Position numbers and translations under genes: made by a program. A DNA stretch of 64,000 nt from Frondihabitans sp. Leaf304 (GTDB lineage: Bacteria; Actinomycetota; Actinomycetes; Actinomycetales; Microbacteriaceae): NCBI RefSeq assembly GCF_001423105.1, contig NZ_LMNV01000003.1:507883-571882 (forward strand). Direction: 5' to 3'. Below are positions 44,490-53,603 of the stretch, one piece after another; within the stretch, counting starts at the first letter, position 1; the number at the start of each line of letters is the position of its first letter. The notes beneath the pieces are model-generated. The model made no database searches, had not been told where the DNA came from, and saw nothing but the letters and a program-made list of their open reading frames with translations.

Positions 44490-45604
44490 CCCGCACTCCT
44501 TCTGCCTCCGCTGCTGCCCGAATTCGAAGGAAAAACCGCCTCGGCGCAACGGAAACATCGCGATCGCAGGCCATCCAGCCGAGCTCTTCCTTCAAATTCG
44601 GACGCAAGCGACCCCGCGCCCTGCGCGCCTCGCTCGTCGGCGGCCTCGCCGTCGCCGCGCTCGCCCTCACCGGCTGCGGCCTCCAGCCCGCTACCGCGTT
44701 CGTTCCCGCCGTCGCGCCGGGCTCGATCAAGCACATCGACGGCCTCCCCGCCGACGCGAAGCTGACCGTCACCAGCAAGAACTTCACCGAGCAGCTGATC
44801 CTCGGCAAAATCGCCGTGCTCGCCGCGAGCGCCGCCGGCTTCGACGTCACGGATATGACCAACGTGCCCGGCTCGGTCCCGGTGCGGCAACTCATGCTGA
44901 CGGGCGGCGCCGACGTGACGTACGAATACACCGGGACCGCGTGGCTGTCGTTCCTCGGCAACGCCGAGGGCATTCCCGACAAGGCCAAGCAGTACGCGGC
45001 AGTACGCGATGCTGACGCGAAGAATGGCCTCGACTGGCTCCAGCCGGCCCCACTGAACAACACCTACGCCATGGCCATTCGCTCGGAGGCCGCTAAGAAG
45101 CTCGGCGTCACCAAGGTGTCGGACATCGCGAAGCTCCCCGTCGCCGATCGCACCTTCTGCGTCGAGTCGGAGTTCAACTCGCGGGCCGACGGCTTCAAGC
45201 CGATGCTGAAGCACTACGGCCTCGAGCTCGGTGGATCGGGGAAGAACGGCGTGCCGTCCGGCAACGTCAGCATCCTCGACACGGGCGCGGTCTACACGGC
45301 CACCGACCAGGGCAAGTGCAACTTCGGCGAGGTCTACACGACCGACGGCCGCATCAACTCGCTCGGCCTGACTGTGCTCGACGACGACGAGAAGTTCTTC
45401 CCCGCCTACAACGTCGCGCCGGTGTTCCGCGCAGCAACGCTCGACAAGTACCCCCAGCTGAAAGAGGTGTTCGACCAGATCTCGCCGAAGATCACCGACA
45501 CGCAGCTGCGCAAGTTAAACCTCCGCGTCGATGTCGGCGGCGAAGAGCCGGCCGACGTCGCCTTCGACTGGATGAAGAGCGAAGGGTTCGTCACCGCCGG
45601 CTGA
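44486..45604 (+). CDS. opuBC: Osmoprotectant-binding lipoprotein with a repeat-encoded N-terminal insertion
   Basis: A 372-residue substrate-binding lipoprotein (OpuAC/ProX-like). The mature part has KLTVTSKNFTEQLILG, VPVRQLMLTGGADVTYEYTG and a Trp/Tyr-rich ligand region. The lipobox LTGC lies near residue 67, later than usual, because repeat copy 6 encodes roughly residues 12-39 (RIRRKNRLG to FKFGR) ahead of the signal helix LRASLVGGLAVAALAL. The ATG at 44486 overlaps the permease stop (ATGA) and is the only in-frame ATG/GTG/TTG before the helix, so the repeat is really translated. The long basic n-region may still be exported. Confidence 0.9.
   Translation: MTRTPSASAAARIRRKNRLGATETSRSQAIQPSSSFKFGRKRPRALRASLVGGLAVAALALTGCGLQPATAFVPAVAPGSIKHIDGLPADAKLTVTSKNFTEQLILGKIAVLAASAAGFDVTDMTNVPGSVPVRQLMLTGGADVTYEYTGTAWLSFLGNAEGIPDKAKQYAAVRDADAKNGLDWLQPAPLNNTYAMAIRSEAAKKLGVTKVSDIAKLPVADRTFCVESEFNSRADGFKPMLKHYGLELGGSGKNGVPSGNVSILDTGAVYTATDQGKCNFGEVYTTDGRINSLGLTVLDDDEKFFPAYNVAPVFRAATLDKYPQLKEVFDQISPKITDTQLRKLNLRVDVGGEEPADVAFDWMKSEGFVTAG
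44518..44601 (-). repeat. Palindromic element copy 6, inside opuBC
   Basis: 84 bp, aligned without gaps to copy 5. Arms are CCGAATTCGAAGGAAA and CTTCCTTCAAATTCGG, slightly diverged, and the core shares GGAAACATC; GGATCC has changed to CGATCG here. At 28 codons it keeps the reading frame. Confidence 0.88.
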
Positions 45605-45628
45605 CCGGCCGGCATCTTCGCCCAGAGT

Positions 45629-45672
45629 GCGCATTTGGGGCTTCCGACTCGTCGTCGGGGCCCCATTTGCGT
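45629..45672. terminator. Hairpin after opuBC
   Basis: Imperfect inverted repeat: CGCA/TGCG, GGGGC/GCCCC and CCGAC/GTCGG pair around loop TCGTC, interrupted by small internal loops. It probably terminates the opu operon. Confidence 0.5.
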
Positions 45673-45788
45673 CCTCTCGGGAACCAGACGGGAGTCCAGG
45701 ATCCGGGGATTGGCCCTTTCGACCGAACCGCGGGGCCCTCTACCGTGACCCTGTGCCTACCCCCGATTCCTTCCACGCCCCCGCTCGT

Positions 45789-46661
<873 letters not shown>

Positions 46662-46731
46662 GTGCGTGGGGCGCGGATCCTGCGCTCTGTGTCTGTGCTC
46701 GCTTCTTTCTCTGCGCCGCTCTCGACGGCGC

Positions 46732-46788
46732 CGAGACTCCACAAATGGCCCATCCTGCCGCTGACGATGGGCCATTTGTGGAGTCTCG
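46732..46788. repeat. 23-bp perfect hairpin with GAGACTCCA arm (A)
   Basis: Arms at 46732-46754 and 46766-46788 are perfect complements, beginning CGAGACTCCACAAATGG. The loop is 11 bases. It lies downstream of the toxin operon's last gene, between convergent genes. Confidence 0.9.
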
Positions 46789-46812
46789 CCGCAGGAGCGC
46801 CGCTCGCCCGGG

Positions 46813-46875
46813 CGGCGAGACTCCACTCGTTGCGGGTGGCTGGGCGGCAGACCCGCAAGTGGTGGAGTCTCGCCG
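46813..46875. repeat. Second hairpin with GAGACTCCA arm (B)
   Basis: Outer stem GCGAGACTCCAC / GTGGAGTCTCGC and inner stem TTGCGGGT / ACCCGCAA, separated by a 3x3 internal loop. It shares CGAGACTCCAC with hairpin A and lies 25 bp away from it. Confidence 0.88.
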
Positions 46876-46887
46876 TAGGAGCGGCGC

Positions 46888-47430
46888 TCAGCCGGCGTCG
46901 AAGGCGAGAGGTCCGGCGAGCTGCGAGATCAGGAGGACGTGCTCGCGCATCTTCAGGCGCTGGAGGTTTTCGACGCGCTCCGGGCCACCGAGCGCAAGTA
47001 GCGGCACGTAGCCGAAGCACTCGTCGAATTCCGGCATACCCAACCGCTCGACGGCCGGGGCATACGAGCGCGCATCCAGCTCCGTGTCGAGGAACTCCTG
47101 GTCGTCGATCACCAGGAACAGCACCTCTAGATCAGCCACGAGCACAGTAACCACGCCGCGGCGGAATCGGAGGATGTTCAGGTAGCCGCGCTCCCACACG
47201 ACCACGTCGGCGAAGGCGGTTGCGAAGACAGCCACCGCGTCGTCGTGACCGGGGTAGGTCTCGGCCAGAATCGGTGCCCACTCGGCCGGGTCGACAAGTC
47301 GGAGGTATCCACCCGCACCGGTAGCGAGGCCGGCCTCCCGCCACAGGGCCGAGATCTCGTGAGGAACACGAGCCGAGTGTTCCCGGATCGACGTCTCAGG
47401 CATCGCGGCGACAGAAGCAAACGGAGGCAT
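46888..47430 (-). CDS. GAD/DUF1851 (Tdi1-like) putative immunity protein
   Basis: A 180-residue cytoplasmic protein with a GAD-related N-terminal part (REAGLATGAGGYLRLVDPAEW) and a DUF1851-like C-terminus (DECFGYVPLLALGG then REHVLLISQL). The DUF1851 domain includes Tdi1, the immunity protein of the Tde1 DNase of Agrobacterium. It is the last gene of the toxin island, 13 bp after the preceding gene. ATG 47430 is chosen; the frame is open further upstream only as antisense of the previous gene. An immunity role is inferred from position and domain. Confidence 0.78.
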   Translation of the reverse strand: MPPFASVAAMPETSIREHSARVPHEISALWREAGLATGAGGYLRLVDPAEWAPILAETYPGHDDAVAVFATAFADVVVWERGYLNILRFRRGVVTVLVADLEVLFLVIDDQEFLDTELDARSYAPAVERLGMPEFDECFGYVPLLALGGPERVENLQRLKMREHVLLISQLAGPLAFDAG

Positions 47431-47443
47431 TGAGTTCAGCTTT

Positions 47444-47911
47444 CTAGAGACCGAGGTCAAGCTCGCGCAGCGCGAGCCCCTCGGGAATCTCACCCGTCTC
47501 GTAGTAGGCGAGGTAGATGGCGGCGGCCTCTTCGGCGGCGAAGACCTCGGTCGGCTGTACCTCGAGAGTGTGCTGCCCGAAGGGAATGCTGACCCACGGG
47601 ACGTTTGTCGGGCTCGACGACGAGGATCCGACGGCGAACTGGCTGGCGACTCCATCAACCGTGCGCCGCAACTCGATAGACATCGCGGTGGCTGATCCCG
47701 CCGACTGCAGGTAGTTCTCATCGGCTGCTCGAGTGGCTGATGCATCACCGAGAGCGGCCCCCGCCGGAAGCTTCCAGAGCGCAAGAGAGAACAGGCTCGT
47801 CCCGTTCAATCGGCCGAGCATCCCCGCGAGGGTGTTTGAGACGGGGCCTTCCGAGTCGTCGAGGGGGATCTTGGTAAATCCGTTGACGGTCGTGACATGC
47901 GTTGCGATCAA
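47444..47911 (-). CDS. Unrecognised gene after the toxin, candidate immunity protein
   Basis: About 155 residues, not recognised. There is no signal peptide. The N-terminus is LIATHVTTVNGFTKIPLDD, followed by beta-rich sequence with VPWVSIPFGQHTLEVQP and a helical end with AIYLAYYETGEIPEG. No ATG/GTG fits: TTG 47911 lies nine bases after GAGG, and TTG 47926 is an alternative that overlaps the toxin's stop. The tight coupling to the toxin gene is typical of cognate immunity. GC content is lower at its start. Confidence 0.7.
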   Translation of the reverse strand: MIATHVTTVNGFTKIPLDDSEGPVSNTLAGMLGRLNGTSLFSLALWKLPAGAALGDASATRAADENYLQSAGSATAMSIELRRTVDGVASQFAVGSSSSSPTNVPWVSIPFGQHTLEVQPTEVFAAEEAAAIYLAYYETGEIPEGLALRELDLGL

Positions 47912-47912
47912 T

Positions 47913-49499
47913 TTATGGAACCTCAATTACTTTGACGGACGTTATCGTTATCCGTTTACCGTGCAGGATCGCAGTTGCGGGGTGATCCAGACTCACCGAT
48001 TCATCAAAAAGTCGTTGGGGATTTGTCGCTGACCTGTACTTCGACATGGCGTTGCCGCTCTTCACTTCGACTCCCGTGTAGCTGAGGTCTGCGTTTTGGA
48101 CTAGCCCGTCATATCGACGGCCCTGAACGAAGTTCTCACTCTTTGCTAGAACCTGGTCGGAGATCGGCGTCTTTCCATAGATCTCCGCGTACTGCTGCAA
48201 TCCAAACGCTTCTTTGTTCTTGCTGAGCGTGTCGGCTCCCGTGTAATGCCCGAAAACGTCTCGGCCATCCCCGCGGTCGATACCACGAAGGGCTTCTTTC
48301 TCCTCTGCGGTCAACGTCCTCGAGGCCGCGGCAGAACCTCGACTCGAAACGACCGCGCTCTCCACCACCACCTTCTCGCCGACACGACGCGTGCCGGCGG
48401 CGACCGCACCGCCGCCCGGCAGGAGCATGCCCCACAGCAGGTCTTCGCCGATGTTGGCCTCGGAGCCGTAGACGGCACCGTCGACGACGGCTCCCGAAGT
48501 GCTGGCGACGACTCCCTGGAGCACGTAGCCGGCGGCCATCGGCGCGATGCGCACGGCGAGCGCCTCGATGGCCACGCTGAGACCGCCGACGCCGGTGACG
48601 GTCTCGGCGACGACGCCCGCGGCGGTGATGGTCGACTCGACGGCCTCGGTCAGCCAGACGACGATGCGTCCCACGCTCGTGGCGGTCTCGGCGGTCACCG
48701 CGCCGGCGCCGACGGCGTCCGAGATGCCGAGGGTGAGCGGGGTCAGCAGTGCGCTGGCCGCGACGGTCCCGGCGATCATGGCGGCGAGCTTGGCCAGTTC
48801 CGCAGTGGTGTCGTTGCGCGCCTTCTCGATGGCGTCGGCGCGCGCCCGGCAGCCCGTGGCGATAGCCCGGGCCTGGCTGGCGAGGCCGTCGACGACGGTT
48901 CGCACCGACTGCATCTTCTGCTCGATCGACGGGATCTCGGGCGAGGTGAAGCCCGACACGTGCGACAGCGGCCCGGTGGTGTCGATGCCGTCGAGCGCAC
49001 CGGCGTAGGTCTCCCAGGCGCTCCCCGCAGACCGGAGCTTGCCGGTGTCGCCGTCGGGCCAGGCCATGCCGATGAGGTCGGCGACGTAATCGAAACCCCA
49101 GGGGAAGTCGCGGTTGCCACCGTGGGACGACGGCGGAGAACCGATGCTGATGGTCGAGGGGGTGGCGGGAGCGGCCACGTCGGATCCTGCTCTCCCGTTC
49201 GAGGCGTGAGCCTCGGCGAGCGCGTGGTTGTACCCGGTGACGTGCAGCCCGACGGCGAGGGAGTCGATCGCGGTGAGGAGGGAGCCGGTGTCGGTCGTCA
49301 CGCTCCGGGCGGCCTCGTCGTAGCTGGTGGCCCAGGTCTGACCGGCGTCGTCGGATCCGGCCATGCCTCCGCTCCCGCCGAGCGACGAGAGCAGTGCAGA
49401 AGAAGACGAGCTCAGGATCCGAATGAGGTCACGGGTCGCGACCCCCGCATCCACGTATCCGGTCGGGTCGACGTCGATCAGGTAATCGCCCATGCTCAC
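47913..49499 (-). CDS. Type VII polymorphic toxin with PD-(D/E)xK nuclease C-terminus
   Basis: A 528-residue effector. Residues 1-130 look like a secretion domain (MGDYLIDVDP, then AGQTWATSYDEAA). The middle contains a helical stalk (KARNDTTAELAKLAAMIAG) and hydrophobic Gly/Ala segments. The last 100 residues are a restriction-endonuclease-like toxin: Asp464 in RRYDGL, then Glu478-Val-Lys480 in GVEVKSG. The toxin tip is richer in A+T than the rest, as expected for an exchanged module. GTG 49499 overlaps the WXG gene (GTGA). It probably cuts DNA in competitor cells; the secretion apparatus is not in the window. Confidence 0.82.
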   Translation of the reverse strand: MSMGDYLIDVDPTGYVDAGVATRDLIRILSSSSSALLSSLGGSGGMAGSDDAGQTWATSYDEAARSVTTDTGSLLTAIDSLAVGLHVTGYNHALAEAHASNGRAGSDVAAPATPSTISIGSPPSSHGGNRDFPWGFDYVADLIGMAWPDGDTGKLRSAGSAWETYAGALDGIDTTGPLSHVSGFTSPEIPSIEQKMQSVRTVVDGLASQARAIATGCRARADAIEKARNDTTAELAKLAAMIAGTVAASALLTPLTLGISDAVGAGAVTAETATSVGRIVVWLTEAVESTITAAGVVAETVTGVGGLSVAIEALAVRIAPMAAGYVLQGVVASTSGAVVDGAVYGSEANIGEDLLWGMLLPGGGAVAAGTRRVGEKVVVESAVVSSRGSAAASRTLTAEEKEALRGIDRGDGRDVFGHYTGADTLSKNKEAFGLQQYAEIYGKTPISDQVLAKSENFVQGRRYDGLVQNADLSYTGVEVKSGNAMSKYRSATNPQRLFDESVSLDHPATAILHGKRITITSVKVIEVP

Positions 49500-49783
49500 G
49501 ACCACCCCGCCCGGTTGTGCGCGGCGACGGCGTCGTAGGCCGTTCCCGCGGCGGCTGCGATCTTCGCGATGTCGGCCATGGCCTCGGCCATGGTCGCGGC
49601 TCCGGCAGACCACTCCTGGTGGAGAGCAGCGAACTGGGCTTGCGCGTCTCCTGACCAGTCGCCCGAGACGCGCCCCGCGGTCCCCTCGACGTGATCGCGG
49701 AGGGCGTGGCAGTACTCGGTCATGCGGCCGAGTTCGACGACGAGTTCGTTCAGCGAAGCGCCGACGGCTTTGTGGCGGGTCAT
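49496..49783 (-). CDS. WXG100-like protein (second)
   Basis: A 95-residue helical hairpin protein of the EsxA/WXG100 type. The turn reads DWSGDAQAQF (W-x-G), followed by a second helix with WSAGAATMAEAMADIAKIA. There is no signal peptide, as these are exported by ESX/type VII systems. Start ATG 49783 overlaps the previous gene and its stop overlaps the toxin start, so it is probably the dedicated partner of the toxin. Confidence 0.88.
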   Translation of the reverse strand: MTRHKAVGASLNELVVELGRMTEYCHALRDHVEGTAGRVSGDWSGDAQAQFAALHQEWSAGAATMAEAMADIAKIAAAAGTAYDAVAAHNRAGWS

Positions 49784-50139
49784 CGGGCCTGCCCCGGGGT
49801 GCCGATGCGACCGCTGGGTGTTGCAGCCGGGGTCGTTGTCACCTCAGAACTCGCTGAGGCGGAGGCGACGTGGGTCTCAGTGTCGGCGTAGGTCGACGCG
49901 GATTCGGCGAGGAGCCGGGAGATGCCGGCGAGGGCGTCTTGCACCGTCGCTGCCCCCTGCAGCCACTCCGTCCAGTCGCTCGCGAAGGCGTCGGCCGCGC
50001 CTCCCGCCCAGTCGGCTCCGATCAGCCCCGAGACGAGTGACTGGCAGGCGGCGACCCGACCCTCGAACTCGACGAGGTGCTCGGCGACGTCGGCACTCGC
50101 AGCCTCGACCGCCTCCGATGACACGCGGAATTCCGCCAT
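49780..50139 (-). CDS. WXG100-like protein (first)
   Basis: A 119-residue protein, first of the island. Helix 1 starts FRVSSEAVEAASADVAEHLV; the turn is DWAGGAADAF (W-x-G), then a helix with WTEWLQGAATVQDALAG. A Ser/Thr/Pro tail follows. ATG 50139 is preceded by GGGGGAGAGC. With the next gene it probably forms the heterodimer that guides toxin export. Confidence 0.88.
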   Translation of the reverse strand: MAEFRVSSEAVEAASADVAEHLVEFEGRVAACQSLVSGLIGADWAGGAADAFASDWTEWLQGAATVQDALAGISRLLAESASTYADTETHVASASASSEVTTTPAATPSGRIGTPGQAR

Positions 50140-50242
50140 GCTCTCCCCCTTCACCCGCTTTCGACGCTAAACGAGGTGATGCGCAGGCCGCAAGCCTGCA
50201 GGGGGTGCACTTATGCCCCCGAAATCCTTATGCCCCCGAAAT

Positions 50243-50299
50243 CGAGACTCCAGTAGATGCGGGTGCTGACGACGCCTACCCGCATCTACTGGAGTCTCG
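50243..50299. repeat. 22-bp perfect hairpin with GAGACTCCA arm (C)
   Basis: Arms 50243-50264 and 50278-50299 start CGAGACTCCAG and are perfect complements. It lies between divergent genes just upstream of the WXG operon, so a simple terminator role is unlikely. Confidence 0.9.
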
Positions 50300-50362
50300 C
50301 GACATCGCCGCGCAGCAGCGCGCGAGCGAAGCGGGGCAGCGCGCGAACGGTAGCGTGGAACC

Positions 50363-50950
50363 ATGACCGAACTCGACGAGGCCATCGAACGATTCGTCCG
50401 GCCCCGGCGCGGAATCGAGGCGCTCCCCGTCGAATCGGAGGAGGTCGCCGGGTCGTGGGCCCTCCAGTCTCTGCTGGCCGAGACCGCGATCGCACTCCGC
50501 CGACGCGGGATCGAGCCCGTCACGACCGTCATGCTCGGTCGGGCCGCGAACGGTGCGCCGATCTACAAGAGCGTTGCGCCGTGCTGGCCGCTTGAGATCT
50601 TCGCACTCACGGCCCGCGGGGTCGCGCTGCCGTATTCGATGCTGACGCAGGATGTTCCGGGGATGGATCCGCCACCGCGCATCGACGCTCCCGTCGTCTG
50701 CGTGCGCCCCACTCCGATCGCGGTCGGCCCCGGGCCGGGCGGCGTCGAGGTGAATCGGCGCGGGCAGCTGCTGTGGCGGTGGGCCGCGACGGGGTCAGCG
50801 AATCCTTCGGCTCTGCCGTGGACGACCGGGTTCCGCGAGCGCTTCGACGCCAACTGGTCGGAGCACCGCTCGGGCCCGCTCGTCGAGCCGGTCGCGTTCG
50901 CCGTGGTGGATCACCTGGCGGGCCGGATCGAGCGCGGCGTCATCCACTGA
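50363..50950 (+). CDS. Unknown protein, 195 residues
   Basis: Not recognised. The protein is soluble, with an acidic N-terminal helix (TELDEAIERFVRPRRG), a central beta region (APVVCVRPTPIAVGPGPGG) and Trp-rich sequence (LLWRWAATG). No signal or membrane segment. Codon use is native. It is monocistronic, divergent from the toxin island and ended by a hairpin. It is not obviously part of the toxin system. Confidence 0.7.
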   Translation: MTELDEAIERFVRPRRGIEALPVESEEVAGSWALQSLLAETAIALRRRGIEPVTTVMLGRAANGAPIYKSVAPCWPLEIFALTARGVALPYSMLTQDVPGMDPPPRIDAPVVCVRPTPIAVGPGPGGVEVNRRGQLLWRWAATGSANPSALPWTTGFRERFDANWSEHRSGPLVEPVAFAVVDHLAGRIERGVIH

Positions 50951-50975
50951 GCCCCGCGCGGGCGGCGCACGGTGT

Positions 50976-51044
50976 CGACGCACCCCCTGATGGCCAGATA
51001 ACCCCCGATTGCCAGGCTGATTGAGGCCAACCGGGGGTGCGTCG
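50976..51044. terminator. Terminator between convergent genes
   Basis: 12-bp stem CGACGCACCCCC / GGGGGTGCGTCG closing a 45-base loop that has smaller TGGCC/GGCCA pairing. It lies between convergent stops. Confidence 0.6.
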
Positions 51045-51048
51045 CGAG

Positions 51049-51837
51049 CTACCCGCCCACGCGCAGCGACGACCGAGCTGAGTGACGGGCCGCCGGATCC
51101 TTTGGTCGTCGAATCGACAGCGCGAGCACTAGCGACGCGATCACCACCAGGAGCGCGAGCGTGACCTCTCCGGTTCCCCAGCCGAGCCCGCTGCGGGCGG
51201 GCGAGACGCCCATCCAGTCGGCGAACGAGGCGCCAATCGGTCGGGTCACGATGTAGGCGAACCAGAACGCCAGGATCGGGCCGAAAAGCCCCGACGCGTA
51301 CCCGGCTGCGGGAACAGCGATGACGACCGCGAACAGAATGCCCGAGGCCAGATAGCCGAGGTGCAGAGTCGAGGCGGTGAGGTCACCGGTCGCCGTTCCG
51401 AGGGCGAACGTCGCGAGCACGGTCGCCCAGTAGAACGTCTCGCGGCGCCGGGTCGTGACGCTGTGGATCGACAGGGTGCCCTCGCTGCGACGCCAGGCGA
51501 CCAGCACGACCGCGAGCGTCACCGCGAAGACCGGTGCCGACACCAGGTAGGGCACGTCGAGCCCGACGTGGATCACATCGGCGCACATCGTGCCGAAGAC
51601 GCTCACCATCACGACCGCGAACCAGTACAGCGCGGGAATGTAGCGGGCCGACCGGAACTGCAGCACCATCGCGGCCACGAAGAGCACGAAGCCGATGCCG
51701 ACACCCAGCACGGGGTTCAGGTGGGTGACGAGAAAATCCGAGCCCGTCTCGCCGGCGCCCGTTGTCACGACCTTCACGATCCAGAACAGGGCGGTCACCT
51801 CGGGAACCTTGCTGAGGGCAATGCGGGAGCTCGTCAT
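51049..51837 (-). CDS. COG4705-type membrane protein (copy 1)
   Basis: A 262-residue membrane protein with about eight helices and two DUF347-like repeats (KVPEVTALFWIVKVVTTGAGET in the first; ETFYWATVLATFALGTATGD in the second). It is closely similar to the gene at 55072-55893. It lies 72 bp after the kinase gene, with direct repeats in the gap, so it probably has its own promoter. Function is not established. Confidence 0.88.
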   Translation of the reverse strand: MTSSRIALSKVPEVTALFWIVKVVTTGAGETGSDFLVTHLNPVLGVGIGFVLFVAAMVLQFRSARYIPALYWFAVVMVSVFGTMCADVIHVGLDVPYLVSAPVFAVTLAVVLVAWRRSEGTLSIHSVTTRRRETFYWATVLATFALGTATGDLTASTLHLGYLASGILFAVVIAVPAAGYASGLFGPILAFWFAYIVTRPIGASFADWMGVSPARSGLGWGTGEVTLALLVVIASLVLALSIRRPKDPAARHSARSSLRVGG

Positions 51838-51863
51838 GCCCGAAGCCTGCGACCGCCCCTCTC

Positions 51864-51892
51864 AGAATCGACGAAGAATCGGCGAGGAATCG
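51864..51892 (-). promoter_or_regulatory. Direct-repeat regulator site before COG4705 copy 1
   Basis: GAATCG occurs at 51865, 51876 and 51887 on the plus strand, an exact 11-bp period (CGATTC reading toward the gene). Such 11-bp direct repeats are the usual binding pattern of OmpR-family regulators. It lies close to the start codon, so it may overlap the promoter. Confidence 0.6.
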
Positions 51893-51909
51893 AAACCAGG
51901 ATCCGCACC

Positions 51910-52926
51910 TCACTCGTCGATCGGCAGCTCAAGGGCCATGGCCGTACCTGCGGCCGACGTGTGTTCGACTCGAACCGTGCCGCCCTGACGCGTCGCGATC
52001 TCCCGCACGAGCGCGAGCCCGATTCCGAAGCTCTGGCGCCCACCCTCGACGCCGTCGCCGCCGGAGTGGGCGAACCGATCGAAGACCCGCTCCGGGGCGA
52101 TGCCCTGGATTCCGGCGCCCTCGTCGGCCACGACCAGCCGAAGCGACCCGCCTGCCCGGTCGAGCGCGACCGACACCGTTGATCCGGTCGGCGAGTGCGC
52201 GAGGGCGTTGTCGACGAGCGCGACCACGCAGCGCCGAAGGGCCGCCACCGAGATGCGGACGCGGGCGAGATCGTCGACGTCGACGCTAAGCCGCACCCCC
52301 CGTTCGGCGGCGAGGATCCGCAGCGAGTCGACGGCCTCGACGATCACCGGCCCGGCGACGAGCGGGTCGGGGCGAGCCTGACCCCCGCCCGCCGCCAGCA
52401 GCAGGTCGGTGACGATGTCGACGAGCGCGCGCGAGTCGGCTCGGAGCTCGGCGACCGTCGCGGCCGCGTCGCCGGTGCTCGGCGGGTTGGCACTGGCGAG
52501 TCGGCGCTCGAACACCTGGATGCGCGCGTCGAGCACCGACAGCGGAGTGCGCAGCTCGTGGCTCGCGTCGGCGACGAACTCCCGCTGCAACCGCAGGGCG
52601 TCACCGAGCGGCCGGACGGCCCGACGGGCGATGAACCAGCTCACGAGGCCCGCGAAGAGCACCGCGCCGATGCCGATCACGACGAGACCCTGATAGACGT
52701 CCGACGTGTCGACGTAGACCCGGGCGACGCCGGACGCGTCACGGTCGATCTGCTCGCGCGGCAGCGACTGATGGAGGATGAAGACGATGGCCACCACGAC
52801 GATGCCCAGCACGAGGATCGCCGAGGCCAGCATGATCTGCAGGCCGATCGAGAGCGAGGCGCGGCGGGTCGCACGCGAGTCGGCATCGGGGGTGGCCGCG
52901 GATCCTCGTCGTCGTGACCGACTCAC
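51910..52926 (-). CDS. Sensor histidine kinase
   Basis: A 338-residue kinase. Helices near residues 30-52 and 75-95 enclose a very short external loop (about 25 residues). There is no clear HAMP. The H-box reads FVADASHELRTPLSVLD, and the ATPase part has N-box VALVDNALAHSP, DEGAGI and GIGLALVREIA. GTG 52926 overlaps the regulator stop. The minimal loop suggests sensing within the membrane or through a partner; the COG4705, DedA and PAP2 neighbours are candidates. Confidence 0.93.
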   Translation of the reverse strand: MSRSRRRGSAATPDADSRATRRASLSIGLQIMLASAILVLGIVVVAIVFILHQSLPREQIDRDASGVARVYVDTSDVYQGLVVIGIGAVLFAGLVSWFIARRAVRPLGDALRLQREFVADASHELRTPLSVLDARIQVFERRLASANPPSTGDAAATVAELRADSRALVDIVTDLLLAAGGGQARPDPLVAGPVIVEAVDSLRILAAERGVRLSVDVDDLARVRISVAALRRCVVALVDNALAHSPTGSTVSVALDRAGGSLRLVVADEGAGIQGIAPERVFDRFAHSGGDGVEGGRQSFGIGLALVREIATRQGGTVRVEHTSAAGTAMALELPIDE

Positions 52927-53594
52927 AGTGCCCCCAGTCGGTAGCCGCGATTGCGGACGGTGAGCACGACGTCGCGCTCGGTCTTCTTGCGGAGGTAGTG
53001 CACGTAGGTGTCGACCGTGCCGAGCTGCTCGCCGTCGGGGAACACGGTGCGCAGCAGGTGCTCTCGAGAAAAGGTGCGCTCCGGCTCGCGGGCCAGGACG
53101 CGCAGCAGCTCCGACTCGCGATCGGTCAAAACGACCCGGCTCCCATAGGGCGACGACATCACCCGGTCGTCGGGAGAGAACGACCACTCGCCGATCGGGA
53201 GCATCGACGCCCCACCCGAGAACGACCGAGTCAGTGCCCGCAGTCGAGCGAGCAACTCGTCGAACTCGAACGGTTTGACCAGGTAGTCGTTCGCCCCGCT
53301 GTCGAGGCCATCCACCCGATCGCCGACCGTGCCGAGGGCGGTCAGCATCAACACCGGCGAAGTCATGCGCCCTTTGCGCAGGGCCTCGACGATCTGGAGC
53401 CCGTCGAGCGAGGGCAGGCGACGGTCGACGACCATCACGTCGAAGTCGCCGTCCAGGCCCGCAATGAGCCCCGCCCGGCCATCGACGTGTCTCACCACGT
53501 CGTAGACCTCGGCCAGCACCTCCTCGATGAGCGGCCCGAGCGCGGGGTCGTCCTCGATGAGCAGCAACCTCTGCCGAGCGGACGATGGCGTCAT
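52923..53594 (-). CDS. OmpR-family response regulator
   Basis: A 223-residue regulator. Its receiver has EDD at residues 14-16, phospho-acceptor Asp57 in VMVVDRRLPS and Lys in LVKPFEF. The winged helix ends RNRGYRLGAL. It starts 9 bp after the DedA stop, so it belongs to the PAP2-DedA operon. It probably binds the 11-bp direct repeats seen upstream of three transcription units here. Confidence 0.94.
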   Translation of the reverse strand: MTPSSARQRLLLIEDDPALGPLIEEVLAEVYDVVRHVDGRAGLIAGLDGDFDVMVVDRRLPSLDGLQIVEALRKGRMTSPVLMLTALGTVGDRVDGLDSGANDYLVKPFEFDELLARLRALTRSFSGGASMLPIGEWSFSPDDRVMSSPYGSRVVLTDRESELLRVLAREPERTFSREHLLRTVFPDGEQLGTVDTYVHYLRKKTERDVVLTVRNRGYRLGAL

Positions 53595-53603
53595 GACTGC
53601 AGG

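Noticed and set aside
45627..45788. Longer PhzF N-terminus
   Set aside because: The extra codons come from the opuBC terminator region; family members start at MRPFAQVDVF.
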